Positions 26,318 to 34,816 are shown, counted from the stretch's first letter. The stretch is 64,000 bases of DNA from Hyphomicrobium denitrificans ATCC 51888 (GCF_000143145.1 NC_014313.1:62001-126000); one strand, 5' to 3'. Notes: generated by a model from the sequence alone, not told the origin. Translations and numbers: made by a program.

Positions 26318-26644
26318 TCAGATTTTCTGCGTCGACAGCCGCGCGCGCGGAAACACCGTCAGCAGCGGTCGATTGCTGCGCTGCCTCGGTGCAATCGTGA
26401 TCGCCGAGCGGTTTCGAGCTTTTGTTTTTTTGGATGCTGCCAAGGCTCGCACTTGCGTCAGCGCGAGAACAGCAGCCTTCAGCTTTGTCGGGTCGCGTTC
26501 CCCTTTATCGGCCGCTTCAAAGAGGCGGGCAATCATGTCAGCGATCTGGAAGTCTGCGCGCCGTGCGCTGATCTCCGCCATTGCCGCCTGCAAGACGCGA
26601 TGGAAGCTCTTCAACTCGTCGGAACTGTAACCTTCGACTTTCAT
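26318..26644 (-). CDS. Small hypothetical basic protein
   Basis: A 108-aa soluble protein, not recognised. The N-terminal 65 residues are helical and amphipathic (SSDELKSFHRVLQAAMAEIS, then FQIADMIARLFEAADKG), and the C-terminal third is strongly basic (KKTKARNRSAITIAPRQRSN). The ATG at 26644 is preferred; in-frame codons upstream to 26767 have unusual Trp/Cys content. It is opposite in strand to its secreted neighbours. Confidence 0.6.
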   Translation of the reverse strand: MKVEGYSSDELKSFHRVLQAAMAEISARRADFQIADMIARLFEAADKGERDPTKLKAAVLALTQVRALAASKKTKARNRSAITIAPRQRSNRPLLTVFPRARLSTQKI

Positions 26645-26912
26645 GGTCGTCGCTTTGTCCTTGGAGTAGGGATGGCCAGATAATGCCAGCCACCAACCGG
26701 CGCATCGAGAACGCACCGACCCCTCAACATGTGGTGACGGTCGAGGGTTCCACCAGGATGGGAACACTTTTTCTTTGGTTCAGGAGTTGAATTTTTCAGC
26801 GATCAACTGAAGTGGGTGTTTTCGGCAGGCGTGGGTAAACAGATGTCAGTTTTGCGACGCAGCGAAGTGAATTCGTTGTTTCAGCGTACTGATAGCTTAT
26901 GAGGAGGAGATC

Positions 26913-27170
26913 ATGCACCGAAGCGTTTTCATCGCCGTGGGATTGTGCGTGCTAACGTGCTCTGCACCAGCCCATGCTATCGGCTTAGGGGAGGCGGGTG
27001 AGCTGGAGCACGCGCGTGCGAATGCGCGGGCTGGCGGGCCGTTGAGCGAGCGCGACGCCGAGCTCCTCGAACGGTACGGATGTTTGAGCGGGACGGAGAG
27101 CACGTTCTGCAAACGACAGTCGCAGCATACGCGGGATCGCGCGCAACGGCGCCGACATAAGAAGTACTAG
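26913..27170 (+). CDS. Small secreted basic protein
   Basis: An 85-aa protein with a signal peptide (FIAVGLCVLTCSAPAHA). The mature part of about 63 residues has two Cys (YGCLSGTESTFCKRQ), likely a disulfide, and ends in a strongly basic tail (HTRDRAQRRRHKKY). A very strong ribosome site, GAGGAGGAG, lies 3-4 bp before ATG. No family recognised. Confidence 0.72.
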   Translation: MHRSVFIAVGLCVLTCSAPAHAIGLGEAGELEHARANARAGGPLSERDAELLERYGCLSGTESTFCKRQSQHTRDRAQRRRHKKY

Positions 27171-27197
27171 AACCGATCGGGATCGTGGCGCAGCGGT

Positions 27198-27728
27198 TTA
27201 AAGGCTCGTAGCGCTCTTTTGCACGCTGGCGCGCCATTGATCGAGCGCGGCTTCGTCCGGTGAGAGATAAACGGCGCCGTCCGCCGTGTAGCCTGTCCAC
27301 GATTTGCGATGGCGCTGCGATACGGTCGTCAGTACTGGCTTTCCAGCCTCGATCGCTGCGTCGAATGCGGGGGCCAGACCGCCGCGTTCCGCTTCGAGTT
27401 TGCCGAACTTGCTGAGCACGACGATATCGCAATCGGCGATCTGTTTCAGAAGCTCTGCGCAGGCGGTTTCGACGCCGTCGGTATCGAGGTGGCAGGAGGT
27501 TTCGGCTCTCGGGGTTTCGACGTAGATGGAGAAGGCTTTGCCGGAAACGACGTCGCGAAGGTATCCGGCGCGGCAGACGCGATTTTCGAGCCCGTGCGTT
27601 TCGGCGATAAGTCCGATGACGTTCAATCCGGCGGCGCGCCATCTCGAAGCCGCGTCAGCGAACAGGGCCTGGATCGTCGGATCATCGGCTCCGACGACTG
27701 TCGCGATCGAACTTGTTGCGGGCGTCAT
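27198..27728 (-). CDS. DUF2478-family protein
   Basis: A 176-aa soluble protein resembling the DUF2478 family, sometimes found with molybdenum/tungsten uptake genes and distantly related to NTPases of the THEP1 kind. Visible family-like parts are LIAETHGLENRVCRAGYLRD, the ADCDIVVLSKFGKLEAERGG block (Walker-B-like position) and GKPVLTTV. A canonical Walker A is not obvious, since the N terminus reads VVGADDPTIQ. The ATG at 27728 is preferred to a frame start at 27764. No molybdate transporter is visible in the window, so the link to metal uptake is weak. Confidence 0.72.
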   Translation of the reverse strand: MTPATSSIATVVGADDPTIQALFADAASRWRAAGLNVIGLIAETHGLENRVCRAGYLRDVVSGKAFSIYVETPRAETSCHLDTDGVETACAELLKQIADCDIVVLSKFGKLEAERGGLAPAFDAAIEAGKPVLTTVSQRHRKSWTGYTADGAVYLSPDEAALDQWRASVQKSATSL

Positions 27729-27805
27729 GATGGCATCCTCGTAGCTTGATCCGGCGCAAACCAACGACTTTCAAACTCGTCGAATTATAGGCTCACGGCG
27801 AATTG

Positions 27806-27820
27806 ATACATTTGATGTAT
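27806..27820. promoter_or_regulatory. Inverted repeat between DUF2478 and fdxA
   Basis: ATACAT-TTG-ATGTAT, 6-bp perfect arms, 78 bp before the DUF2478 start on one side and 200 bp before fdxA on the other. A possible operator for the divergent DUF2478 gene; regulator unknown. Confidence 0.35.
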
Positions 27821-28020
27821 ATCTTTTGCCTTGACGCATGCGCAACATGGAAGAAAAGCGCGGGTTGCAGGAGATGCGCGCCGATTGGCCAAATTGTGCG
27901 GAGGCTTGGCACGTTCTATCACATGGTCCGGAGCGGCGATATGTTTGCGCCGGACCTCAATGCCAGGGCTCAGACTGCGTCGCTTGCTGAGCAATAGATT
28001 GGAGCGATTTATCCGAAATC

Positions 28021-28365
28021 ATGACCTACGTCGTCACAGAGAACTGCATCAAGTGCAAATACACCGACTGCGTTGAAGTGTGCCCCGTGGACTGCTTCTA
28101 CGAGGGCGAGAACATGCTCGTCATCCATCCTGACGAGTGCATCGACTGCGGCGTGTGCGTGCCCGAATGTCCGGCAGAGGCGATCTTCTCGGACGCTGAA
28201 CCACAGGCCACGGCGCATTGGCTCGACCTCAATCGCAAGCATGCGGATCAATGGCCGAACATCGTTGCGAAGAAAGCAGCGATGCCGGATGCCGATGCAG
28301 AGAACGGCCGGGCCGGGAAGGCCGCCGAGTTTTCGCCCGAGGCTGCGACCGAAGACGCGAAATAG
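28021..28365 (+). CDS. fdxA: 7Fe ferredoxin FdxA
   Basis: A 114-aa ferredoxin with one 3Fe-4S and one 4Fe-4S cluster. The N-terminal clusters are visible in [18 protein letters not shown] and [16 protein letters not shown], the second a full CxxCxxCxxxCP, followed by the family tail ([19 protein letters not shown]). It transfers electrons in the cytoplasm; partners are unknown. An extra Ala/Glu-rich tail ([14 protein letters not shown]) is somewhat longer than usual. Confidence 0.95.
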   Translation: MTYVVTENCIKCKYTDCVEVCPVDCFYEGENMLVIHPDECIDCGVCVPECPAEAIFSDAEPQATAHWLDLNRKHADQWPNIVAKKAAMPDADAENGRAGKAAEFSPEAATEDAK

Positions 28366-28443
28366 CCCGGCTGCGAGAGGCAGACACGGCTATTCCCTGT
28401 TGAATTGGTGCACGTTGTTCCGGCGAGCGGTGCTCGCGGGAAG

Positions 28444-28722
28444 CTACTGCTCGTTGTCGAAGCCGCGGATCGCCCATGCCGCCGCGAGGCCGAAAAGCCA
28501 AAGCGCGATCGGCGGTGCGAACAGAAGAATGGGAACTTCGATCAGGTCGCCGCGGCTGTTCAGGCTTCCATGCGCGCCTTCGAGCATCAGGTAGATGGTC
28601 CAGCCCATGATCCAGCCGGCTGAGAACAGCATCCAGACGCGGAAGAAGCCGCGCTTCCAGTTCACTTGGCGCGCGTCGCTCACGTCGACCGAGTCCCGGC
28701 GCGACAATCCAAAGTTCGGCAT
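28444..28722 (-). CDS. Small two-helix membrane protein
   Basis: A 92-aa protein with two membrane helices, FFRVWMLFSAGWIMGWTIYL and PILLFAPPIALWLFGLAAAW, and a basic N terminus. Not recognised beyond a general small membrane protein. It converges with fdxA. Confidence 0.65.
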   Translation of the reverse strand: MPNFGLSRRDSVDVSDARQVNWKRGFFRVWMLFSAGWIMGWTIYLMLEGAHGSLNSRGDLIEVPILLFAPPIALWLFGLAAAWAIRGFDNEQ

Positions 28723-29150
28723 TCGGTCTCTCCTCGTGGGCAGGCGGGGAAGCCTAAGCTTTCCAGGTCGAATCCGCTAGATCGCGTTTTAGCTCGCGCC
28801 ATTGCGCATGAACAAGAATTTGCGAAAGGTCGAGCGGCCGCCGATATGTCGGACGGGTGCTTTTCGCCTATCCGCGGCGCAACTTTATGACGTCGAAGGC
28901 CTGGCTCGGGCTTTGCGAGCCAGCGCGCGACGATAACCCGCGCGTTCCAGGCAACATGATGGCTTTGGGTACGCCTGCGGGCCCAAACGCTATGGCCGAC
29001 CGGCAAGCTGGCTTATCTTTATCCAGCTTTCGCGGCTTCGGTCTTTGACTTATCAAGCGGCTTGTATTCAACCGGAAATCGCACCAACTTCTGTGCCCCG
29101 GTTCGGCTCGATGGCCGCCGCATTCCCTACGTCCGAAAGACCCGTTCGAA
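28723..29150. other. Divergent intergenic region, no gene seen
   Basis: About 430 bp between the leftward small membrane protein and the rightward binding-fold protein. It holds a weak stem GGCTCG/CGAGCC near 28908-28925. I see no coding frame with a domain and no clear operator. Confidence 0.4.
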
Positions 29151-30437
29151 ATGGCCAAGTCGCATTTTCCGCTTATTTCGGCGCTGTCGGTGGCGATGCC
29201 ACGCCGCAAGTTCGTGACGAAGAAGAATGTCAATGTCGGATTTCTCGCGCCGCTGTCCGGCCCTTTGAAGTCTTGGGCGGAGCCAGGGTTCAACGGCTGC
29301 CTGATCTGGCAAGAGCGGATCAATGCGAGCGGCGGATTGCTGATCGGCGATCATCGCTACCTGATCAACGTCATCCCGTATGACACCCAGTTCCAGCCCG
29401 ACCGGGCGTTCGAAGGTGCACGCAAGCTCGTCATAGAGGATGAGGTGAAGTTTCTCATCATGGTGGGCGGCGACGACTTCTCGCGGCCGTTGAGGGATTT
29501 CCTGAACCAGCGGCGTATTCTCGTCAGCACGGCGTTGCCGAGCGATCTCACACCCGACTCGCGCACGCTGATTGCTCCGAGCGAAGTTCATCCGATTTAC
29601 AACGTAACCGGCGTCGACTGGCTGAAGCGGACACATCCGAACATCAAGACCGTCGCGATGTGCACGCAGAACGACGCGCACGGCATCCCGTCGATCGCCA
29701 CGTATCGCGCGGCGTTCGAAGCCGCCGATATCGATGTTGTCGCCGAGCTTCTGTTTCCGATCGAGACTTCCGAATTCAAGCCGCTCGTCGAGGAGCTGCT
29801 TGCGAAGAAGCCGGACCTTCTATGCTGGGACACGGCCTACGAGCCGTTCGTTCACGCGCTGACGATCGAAGCTTTCCGGCAGGGCTACCGTGGGCCGATC
29901 CTGTCGTGCACGTGCGATAACTATGTCGAGCTGATCGCCAAGACGTCGGCCGAGTTCATGGAAGGCTTTGTCTTCCAGTTCCCTGATTTCGACGATCCGA
30001 GGCTGAACGATCAGCAGATCAGTTTCGAAAATCCGAACGGCTTTTACGAAGAGTTCTGCGCGCGGTTTCCGGGCACATGGAGCGCGGTCTCGTGGCAATA
30101 CGTGTCGGTGCTAGATATCTGGAAGTCGGCGGTCGAACGATGCCGCTCGTTCGAACCTGCGACCGTCATGGCGATGATGAAGGTCGGGGGCCGCAGCCGC
30201 AACGTTTTCGGGGACGCGATCTGGTGGGGCCGGGAGCTGTTCGGCATCGACAACGCGCTCGTCGGATATTGGCCGGTGGTGAGAATTCAGGACGGACGGG
30301 CGCGGATCGTGGAATTCGGCTCCATTCTTGATTGGTGGTCAAAGCATAAAGAGGTGCTGATCCGGCACATGCGCAAGATGGGGCTCATGTGGGACCAGCG
30401 CGAAGAGAAAATCGCGGGCAGCCGATTTATTCTCTAA
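29151..30437 (+). CDS. Type-1 periplasmic-binding-fold protein (amide/urea/amino-acid binding family), no clear signal peptide
   Basis: A 428-aa protein of the Peripla_BP type 1 class (FmdD/AmiC/UrtA-like). VNVGFLAPLSGPLKSWAEPG, then GCLIWQERINASGGLLIG, form the usual first lobe, and FLIMVGGDDFSRPLRDFLNQ and the ICWDTAYEPF-type segment the hinge. Classical members carry a signal peptide, but here the N terminus (MAKSHFPLISALSVAMPRRK) is short and polar with a Lys/Arg-rich end, so the protein may be cytoplasmic, like the AmiC sensor. It converges on the GntR gene 13 bp away and lies beside the dimethylamine operon; no ABC permease or ATPase gene is near. It may sense a small amine or amide (inference). 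Confidence 0.8.
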   Translation: MAKSHFPLISALSVAMPRRKFVTKKNVNVGFLAPLSGPLKSWAEPGFNGCLIWQERINASGGLLIGDHRYLINVIPYDTQFQPDRAFEGARKLVIEDEVKFLIMVGGDDFSRPLRDFLNQRRILVSTALPSDLTPDSRTLIAPSEVHPIYNVTGVDWLKRTHPNIKTVAMCTQNDAHGIPSIATYRAAFEAADIDVVAELLFPIETSEFKPLVEELLAKKPDLLCWDTAYEPFVHALTIEAFRQGYRGPILSCTCDNYVELIAKTSAEFMEGFVFQFPDFDDPRLNDQQISFENPNGFYEEFCARFPGTWSAVSWQYVSVLDIWKSAVERCRSFEPATVMAMMKVGGRSRNVFGDAIWWGRELFGIDNALVGYWPVVRIQDGRARIVEFGSILDWWSKHKEVLIRHMRKMGLMWDQREEKIAGSRFIL

Positions 30438-30450
30438 GCGCAGGAGCGCG

Positions 30451-31230
30451 TCAGGGCTGATAGAGCAGATCCTGCTGATTGCTGGCGATGATGAGATTCA
30501 TGAACTCCATCGCGCCCTCGATGTCCCTGCTTTCCAGCGCCTCGAAGAGAGAGCGGAGCCGTTGGCGGCTATCGCTGATCCGCTTCGGAGACAGCGATTG
30601 AATGCGCGTTGCAAGCCAGTGCGGCTGGCAGCGAACCTCGCCGACGATCCGGTACATGGTGATCAGCAGCCGGTTGTGCGTGCCTTCCGCAATCTTCATG
30701 AGGAACTGCTTTTCCAGATGCGCGAATTTTGCGGCGTCGGCGACGACCGTCTCGATGTCTTCGAGGAGCGTACGCAGTTCGTTCAGGTCGCGCACGGACA
30801 TATAGAGCGCGCCGAGCCTGACGATTTCCGGTTCCAGCAGCGAACAGACGACGCCCATTTCGAATGGGGATGCCGACTCCACGATCGGCTTGATGTCGAG
30901 ATGATCCAGCGACGGCGGCAATTGGACGGGTGCGCTTTGCTGAACCGGCGCAGGGGGCTTGTAGACGACGTAAGTTCCGCTGTTGGCGCGTCGCACGACG
31001 ACGCCGTAAGCTTCTAGAAATTCGAGAGCCTGCCGGACGGTGGAGCGCGTCAAGCCGAACTCGTCGGCGAAATTGCGCTCAGCTGCGAGGCGAGAGCCGA
31101 AGGAATATTCGCCCGAGACGACGCGCTCGAAAATGCGGCGTGCGGCGAGTTTCACTTTCTCCTTGGCGAACGGCGGGTCGATGCCCTCCTGCTCCCAAGG
31201 CGGAATAGCTTTTGACATTGCCCCGGCCAT
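30451..31230 (-). CDS. GntR-family transcriptional regulator (FadR subfamily)
   Basis: A 259-aa regulator. The N-terminal winged helix-turn-helix is typical: YSFGSRLAAERNFADEFGLT, then RSTVRQALEFLEAYGVVVRR and SGTYVV. The C-terminal all-helical FCD-type ligand domain runs from about 115 to 250 (VCSLLEPEIVRLGALYMSVR). FCD regulators bind small acids or metal-linked ligands. An in-frame ATG at 31218 is an alternative start. It is downstream of the gene at 31266-31991 and divergent from the amine operon, which makes it the likely local regulator of both. Confidence 0.9.
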   Translation of the reverse strand: MAGAMSKAIPPWEQEGIDPPFAKEKVKLAARRIFERVVSGEYSFGSRLAAERNFADEFGLTRSTVRQALEFLEAYGVVVRRANSGTYVVYKPPAPVQQSAPVQLPPSLDHLDIKPIVESASPFEMGVVCSLLEPEIVRLGALYMSVRDLNELRTLLEDIETVVADAAKFAHLEKQFLMKIAEGTHNRLLITMYRIVGEVRCQPHWLATRIQSLSPKRISDSRQRLRSLFEALESRDIEGAMEFMNLIIASNQQDLLYQP

Positions 31231-31265
31231 TTCGTCTCCCGTGTTCGTTCGCGTTTCTGTGTTTT

Positions 31266-31991
31266 CTAATCGCGATGTGGGCGTGCGCCGTCGCCGCTGT
31301 CAGGCTTCAGCCCGACTGTCAGATAGGCGGCATCGATGAGTGGGCGCATTTCGACGACCGTATTCTTTGCTACGGATCGCCATTGCGCCTCCGTGCTTTT
31401 GACGATGCGCACGCGTCGTGCGGGTGAGGCGCCGGTAAGATCGACAAGAACGCGGGTGCCGGTTGCGTCTTCGCCGAATGCGGCCTGGATGGCTTGCGCG
31501 CGCAGCAGAGCGTGATCGGGTTCGGCACTGTCTGCGCAGACCTGATCGTAGATCGACTCCGTGAGGGCCGCGGCGCCGGCGCAGAGCGTCAGATATTTCT
31601 TGCGGCGGAGACCTGTCAGCACGTCGGGGTGATTGGCTGCGAGCAGGAAATGAAACATCGAGCTGCTTGCCGTCGACGGGATGTCCACCCGCTGGATCCA
31701 CGCTTCGACATTTCGCCATTGCGTTCGCGCAGCGCTCAAAGCGGCGATCGCTTGCGTGCGACGACTGGCAACGAGTTCGCCCAATCCAAGATTGCTGAGA
31801 GCTGCCGCCCGTCGCGGATCTTCGTCTGGCAAGTTATCGGCGAATGCGCAGCTGTCCCGCCAAAACGAGGCGGCTTCGTCGATGCGTGCGTCCTCGACAG
31901 CGCGCAGCCCTGCCAGCGTGCAGGCAAGCCAAGCATCGGGCCGGTTCATCTCATTCACTATGTCCGGCTCCTCAAACGCATCGGTCACCAC
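31266..31991 (-). CDS. Hypothetical helical-repeat (TPR-like) protein
   Basis: A 241-aa soluble protein, not recognised. The first 120 residues look like helical repeats (WLACTLAGLRAVEDARIDEA, then AAALSNLGLGELVASRRTQA), as in TPR-like proteins. The GTG at 31991 is the longest start; ATG at 31949 is an alternative. It precedes the GntR gene by 35 bp on the same strand, so they probably share a promoter in the divergent region. Confidence 0.65.
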   Translation of the reverse strand: MVTDAFEEPDIVNEMNRPDAWLACTLAGLRAVEDARIDEAASFWRDSCAFADNLPDEDPRRAAALSNLGLGELVASRRTQAIAALSAARTQWRNVEAWIQRVDIPSTASSSMFHFLLAANHPDVLTGLRRKKYLTLCAGAAALTESIYDQVCADSAEPDHALLRAQAIQAAFGEDATGTRVLVDLTGASPARRVRIVKSTEAQWRSVAKNTVVEMRPLIDAAYLTVGLKPDSGDGARPHRD

Positions 31992-32324
31992 GCCTGATTA
32001 TGAAATTGGCATGGAAAGCGCACAAAATCAAACCAAAAACCACCAATAACCACCAGAGTTTCCAAAACGATTATAATTCAACAAACAGACGCTTTATTTC
32101 GCAAATGCACAGTATTTCCTAGTCATGCTCAAAGCTTGAGCAAGGCCAAAAATTTCCCCATTGGAAACGAATTTTAACTTGCTTCCTTTGCAATATGTGA
32201 AAATATCGCACCCATCAATCAAGAAATGTCGAAATTGGTCATTCTTTGGCATGATTGGTTGAAAAACAAACAAAAGATAACTGCATCGCAAAAGCGGCAG
32301 AGCACTTTTCCTGGGAGGGAAATA
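31992..32324. promoter_or_regulatory. AT-rich divergent control region of the amine cluster
   Basis: About 330 bp of clearly AT-richer DNA than the rest of the window, between the leftward hypothetical-GntR pair and the rightward permease-dmm operon. It holds the inverted repeat at 32126-32142 and a spaced pair GTTTCCAA (about 32053)/TTGGAAAC (about 32164). It ends with a strong ribosome site GGGAGGG before the permease ATG. Confidence 0.5.
32126..32142. promoter_or_regulatory. Inverted repeat, candidate operator
   Basis: TGCTCAA-AGC-TTGAGCA: perfect 7-bp arms with a 3-bp centre, about 180 bp before the permease start and 135 bp before the divergent hypothetical gene. It may be the binding site of the local GntR regulator, though FadR-type consensus sites differ. 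Confidence 0.4.
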
Positions 32325-34106
32325 ATGACGGTTGAAGCAGCAAGCTTTTCAGGGGGGCAAGCCCCAAAAGAACTTGTACGGTCGATAGATTGGCGTGGCG
32401 CATTTTGGGTAGCGAGCGGCGTGCCGGCGCTGGTGCTGTTCTCCATTGGCGGCATCGCGGGCATGACCGGCAAGGTGGCGTTCCTCGTTTGGGCCGCCTC
32501 GATGGTGATGGGATTCATCCAGTCATTCACGTATGCGGAAATCGCCGGACTGTTTCCGAACAAGTCGGGTGGCGCGTCGATCTATGGCGCGGCGGCATGG
32601 GTTCGCTATTCGAAGATCATCGCGCCACTATCGGTGTGGTGTAACTGGCTGGCATGGACGCCCGTGCTATCGCTCGGCTGTTCGATCGCAGCGGCCTACA
32701 TTCTGAATGCCGTCGGTCCCATCCCGGCGACGGATTCGCCGGAAGTGCTCGCCTGGGTGCAGGCGCACGCGGCATCGCTCACCGCTGATAGCCCGCGCGT
32801 CGTTGAATGGCTCGCGGCCAACGGCGGCAAGACGGCAACCGATGCCATCAGCGCCCTGCTGGCGCTCGACGGCGTCGAAGCGCTGACTCCGACCATCCGC
32901 ACATGGAGTCTGTTCACTCAAAGCCTCGGTCCGGTGACGTTCTCGCTCAATGCGGTGTTCTTCATCGGTGCGGTGCTGATGCTCGTCACCTTCGCCATCC
33001 AGCATCGCGGCATTCTTGGAACCGCGAGCGTTCAGAAATATATCGGACTGCTGGTGATCATCCCTATGCTGATCGTCGGTATCGTTCCGATCCTGACCGG
33101 TCAGATTGACTGGTCGAACTATTCGCCGCTGGCGCCATTGAAGGCGGCGGCTGTTGCGGAGACAGGTCCGTGGGACATCAACGGCTGGACGTTGGTGCTC
33201 GGCGGCATGTTCATCGCGGCCTGGTCGACGTACGCGTTCGAGACGGCCATCTGCTACACGAGCGAATTCAAGAATCCCAAGACCGACACGTTCAAGGCGA
33301 TCTTCTATTCCGGTCTCTTGTGCCTGCTGCTTTACACTCTGGTGCCGTTCACGTTCCAGGGCGTTCTCGGTCTCGACGGCATGCTCGCCGCACCGATCGT
33401 CGACGGTTCTGGCGTCGCGGCAGCGATGGCCAAGATGGTTGGCGGCACGGGCTTCCTGGTCAACATCATGGTCATGATGATGATCCTGGCGCTGATGCTG
33501 TCGATCATGACGGCGATGGCCGGCTCGTCGCGCACCTTGTACCAGGGTTCGGTCGACGGCTGGCTTCCGCGCTTCCTCGACCACGTCAACAGCCACGGCG
33601 CACCGACGCATGCGATGTGGACGGATCTCATCTTCAATCTCGGCCTGCTTGCGATTGCGGCTGCGGATGCGACGAGCTTCTTCTTCATCCTGGCGGTGTC
33701 GAACTGCTGCTACATCATCTTCAACTTCCTGAACCTCAACTCCGGCTGGCTGCATCGTATCGATAACGGCCACATCGAACGTCCGTTCAGGGCGCCGACG
33801 CTGTTGCTCGCGCTTGGCGTGCTGTTCTCGTTCGTCAATGCCGGGCTTATGGGTGCGGGTGCGAAGGTGTGGAACCCGCTGGCGCTGACGTCGGCTGCGA
33901 TCGCGGCGTCGCTGATCATTCCGGTGTTCTGGTTCCGCCACTACGTTCAGGACAAGGGGCAGTTCCCGCAGCACATGCTCGATGACCTGAACCTGACGAC
34001 GGATAGCCTCCGGGCGCGTAAGGCGGGCATCCTGCCCTACATCGTTCTGCTCGCCGGAGTTTGCGTCGTCCTCGCCGCAAACTGGTTCTTCCAGCTTGCG
34101 GGGTGA
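32325..34106 (+). CDS. APC-superfamily amino acid/amine permease
   Basis: A 593-aa integral membrane protein with about twelve helices. VPALVLFSIGGIAGMTGKVA and SFTYAEIAGLFPNKSGGASI are the family helix 1-2 signatures, and WSTYAFETAICYTSEFKNPK resembles helix 6-7. The long hydrophilic stretch around residues 130-205 is an extracytoplasmic loop. The ATG at 32325 has GGGAGGG upstream; in-frame codons reach back to 32226 but are unlikely. It is the first gene of the operon leading to the dimethylamine monooxygenase subunits and may import a methylated amine or amino acid (inference). Confidence 0.87.
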   Translation: MTVEAASFSGGQAPKELVRSIDWRGAFWVASGVPALVLFSIGGIAGMTGKVAFLVWAASMVMGFIQSFTYAEIAGLFPNKSGGASIYGAAAWVRYSKIIAPLSVWCNWLAWTPVLSLGCSIAAAYILNAVGPIPATDSPEVLAWVQAHAASLTADSPRVVEWLAANGGKTATDAISALLALDGVEALTPTIRTWSLFTQSLGPVTFSLNAVFFIGAVLMLVTFAIQHRGILGTASVQKYIGLLVIIPMLIVGIVPILTGQIDWSNYSPLAPLKAAAVAETGPWDINGWTLVLGGMFIAAWSTYAFETAICYTSEFKNPKTDTFKAIFYSGLLCLLLYTLVPFTFQGVLGLDGMLAAPIVDGSGVAAAMAKMVGGTGFLVNIMVMMMILALMLSIMTAMAGSSRTLYQGSVDGWLPRFLDHVNSHGAPTHAMWTDLIFNLGLLAIAAADATSFFFILAVSNCCYIIFNFLNLNSGWLHRIDNGHIERPFRAPTLLLALGVLFSFVNAGLMGAGAKVWNPLALTSAAIAASLIIPVFWFRHYVQDKGQFPQHMLDDLNLTTDSLRARKAGILPYIVLLAGVCVVLAANWFFQLAG

Positions 34107-34119
34107 AGCAAAGGATATT

Positions 34120-34188
34120 GATCGCGGCGAAGAACTTCAGGCAGAACAATTTGCGTTCTGCAGCTTCGCCGCGATCCGATTATTTTTT
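34120..34188 (+). terminator. Two-tier stem-loop between permease and dmm genes
   Basis: A perfect 13-bp outer stem GATCGCGGCGAAG (34120-34132)/CTTCGCCGCGATC (34164-34176) encloses a 7-bp inner hairpin GCAGAAC-AATTTGC-GTTCTGC (34141-34161). A T6 run follows at 34183-34188, about 6 bp after the stem, and the ribosome site of the next gene begins 5 bp later. It may be a partial terminator or attenuator that separates permease and enzyme expression, or an mRNA processing/stability element. Confidence 0.6.
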
Positions 34189-34210
34189 ATAAGGGAGAGC
34201 ACTTGGAGAA

Positions 34211-34816
34211 ATGATTCAGCCAGGATTTAAAAGTCGGCCGACTTACGAGAAACTGAAGCCGGACCCATTCGCCAAAAGCAATATCGTCATCGTCGACACC
34301 GAAGGAAGCAACGCATTCGTCGACATGGCGGGCGCTGCGAGCGCGGAATTTCTTGCTCGAACGACCATGATGCTCGATCGCGAGTCGGCATCGGATGACG
34401 CCGTCGCGAGCAAGGTGAGGGCAACGAATGTCGGAAACGTGTGGACCTTTCCGACGCTCGAAACTTTGATTGCGCGCTTCGACAGCGTGCTCGCCATTTC
34501 AAAAATGGGCACGCGAATCTATGTGGCAGGACGCGAGCCGCTGGTCGGATCCGTCGTGAAGACGGCGATTGCGCACGGTGTTTCTTATACTTCCGTCTAT
34601 AGAGAGCACCGCGGATCTCTCAAGCGCCGCGTCCAGTGCGTGCACTGCAAGGGCTACACCGAAAACGTGACGACCAATCCGGTGCGCTGCACGCACTGTG
34701 GTCTCACGCTGCTCGTGCGCGATCATTATTCGTGGCGCATTGGAGCATATCAGGGCGTCTGCATCGACGCTGAGAAGCCGGGTGAAGTTCCAGAGACAAA
34801 GGTTGATTTTGCATGA
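34211..34816 (+). CDS. Dimethylamine monooxygenase small subunit (DmmA family)
   Basis: A 201-aa soluble protein of the family annotated as dimethylamine monooxygenase subunit DmmA. The C-terminal part has a rubredoxin/zinc-ribbon-like quartet: CVHCKGYTENV, then RCTHCGLTLLVRDHYSWR. The N-terminal half is alpha/beta (NAFVDMAGAASAEFLA, then WTFPTLETLIARFDSVLAIS) and resembles no other family I know. It is one of four subunits of the heme-dependent N-demethylase that oxidises dimethylamine to methylamine and formaldehyde. Subunit letters differ between studies, so no symbol is given. Its stop overlaps the next start by 4 bp (ATGA). Confidence 0.85.
   Translation: MIQPGFKSRPTYEKLKPDPFAKSNIVIVDTEGSNAFVDMAGAASAEFLARTTMMLDRESASDDAVASKVRATNVGNVWTFPTLETLIARFDSVLAISKMGTRIYVAGREPLVGSVVKTAIAHGVSYTSVYREHRGSLKRRVQCVHCKGYTENVTTNPVRCTHCGLTLLVRDHYSWRIGAYQGVCIDAEKPGEVPETKVDFA

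Noticed and set aside
29043..29058. FNR-like TTGACTTATCAA
   Set aside because: The half-sites are only 2 bp apart instead of 4, so it does not fit the CRP/FNR geometry.
32667..33974. 435-codon minus-strand frame
   Set aside because: Antisense to the APC permease; the product is His/Arg/Asp-rich low-complexity sequence.
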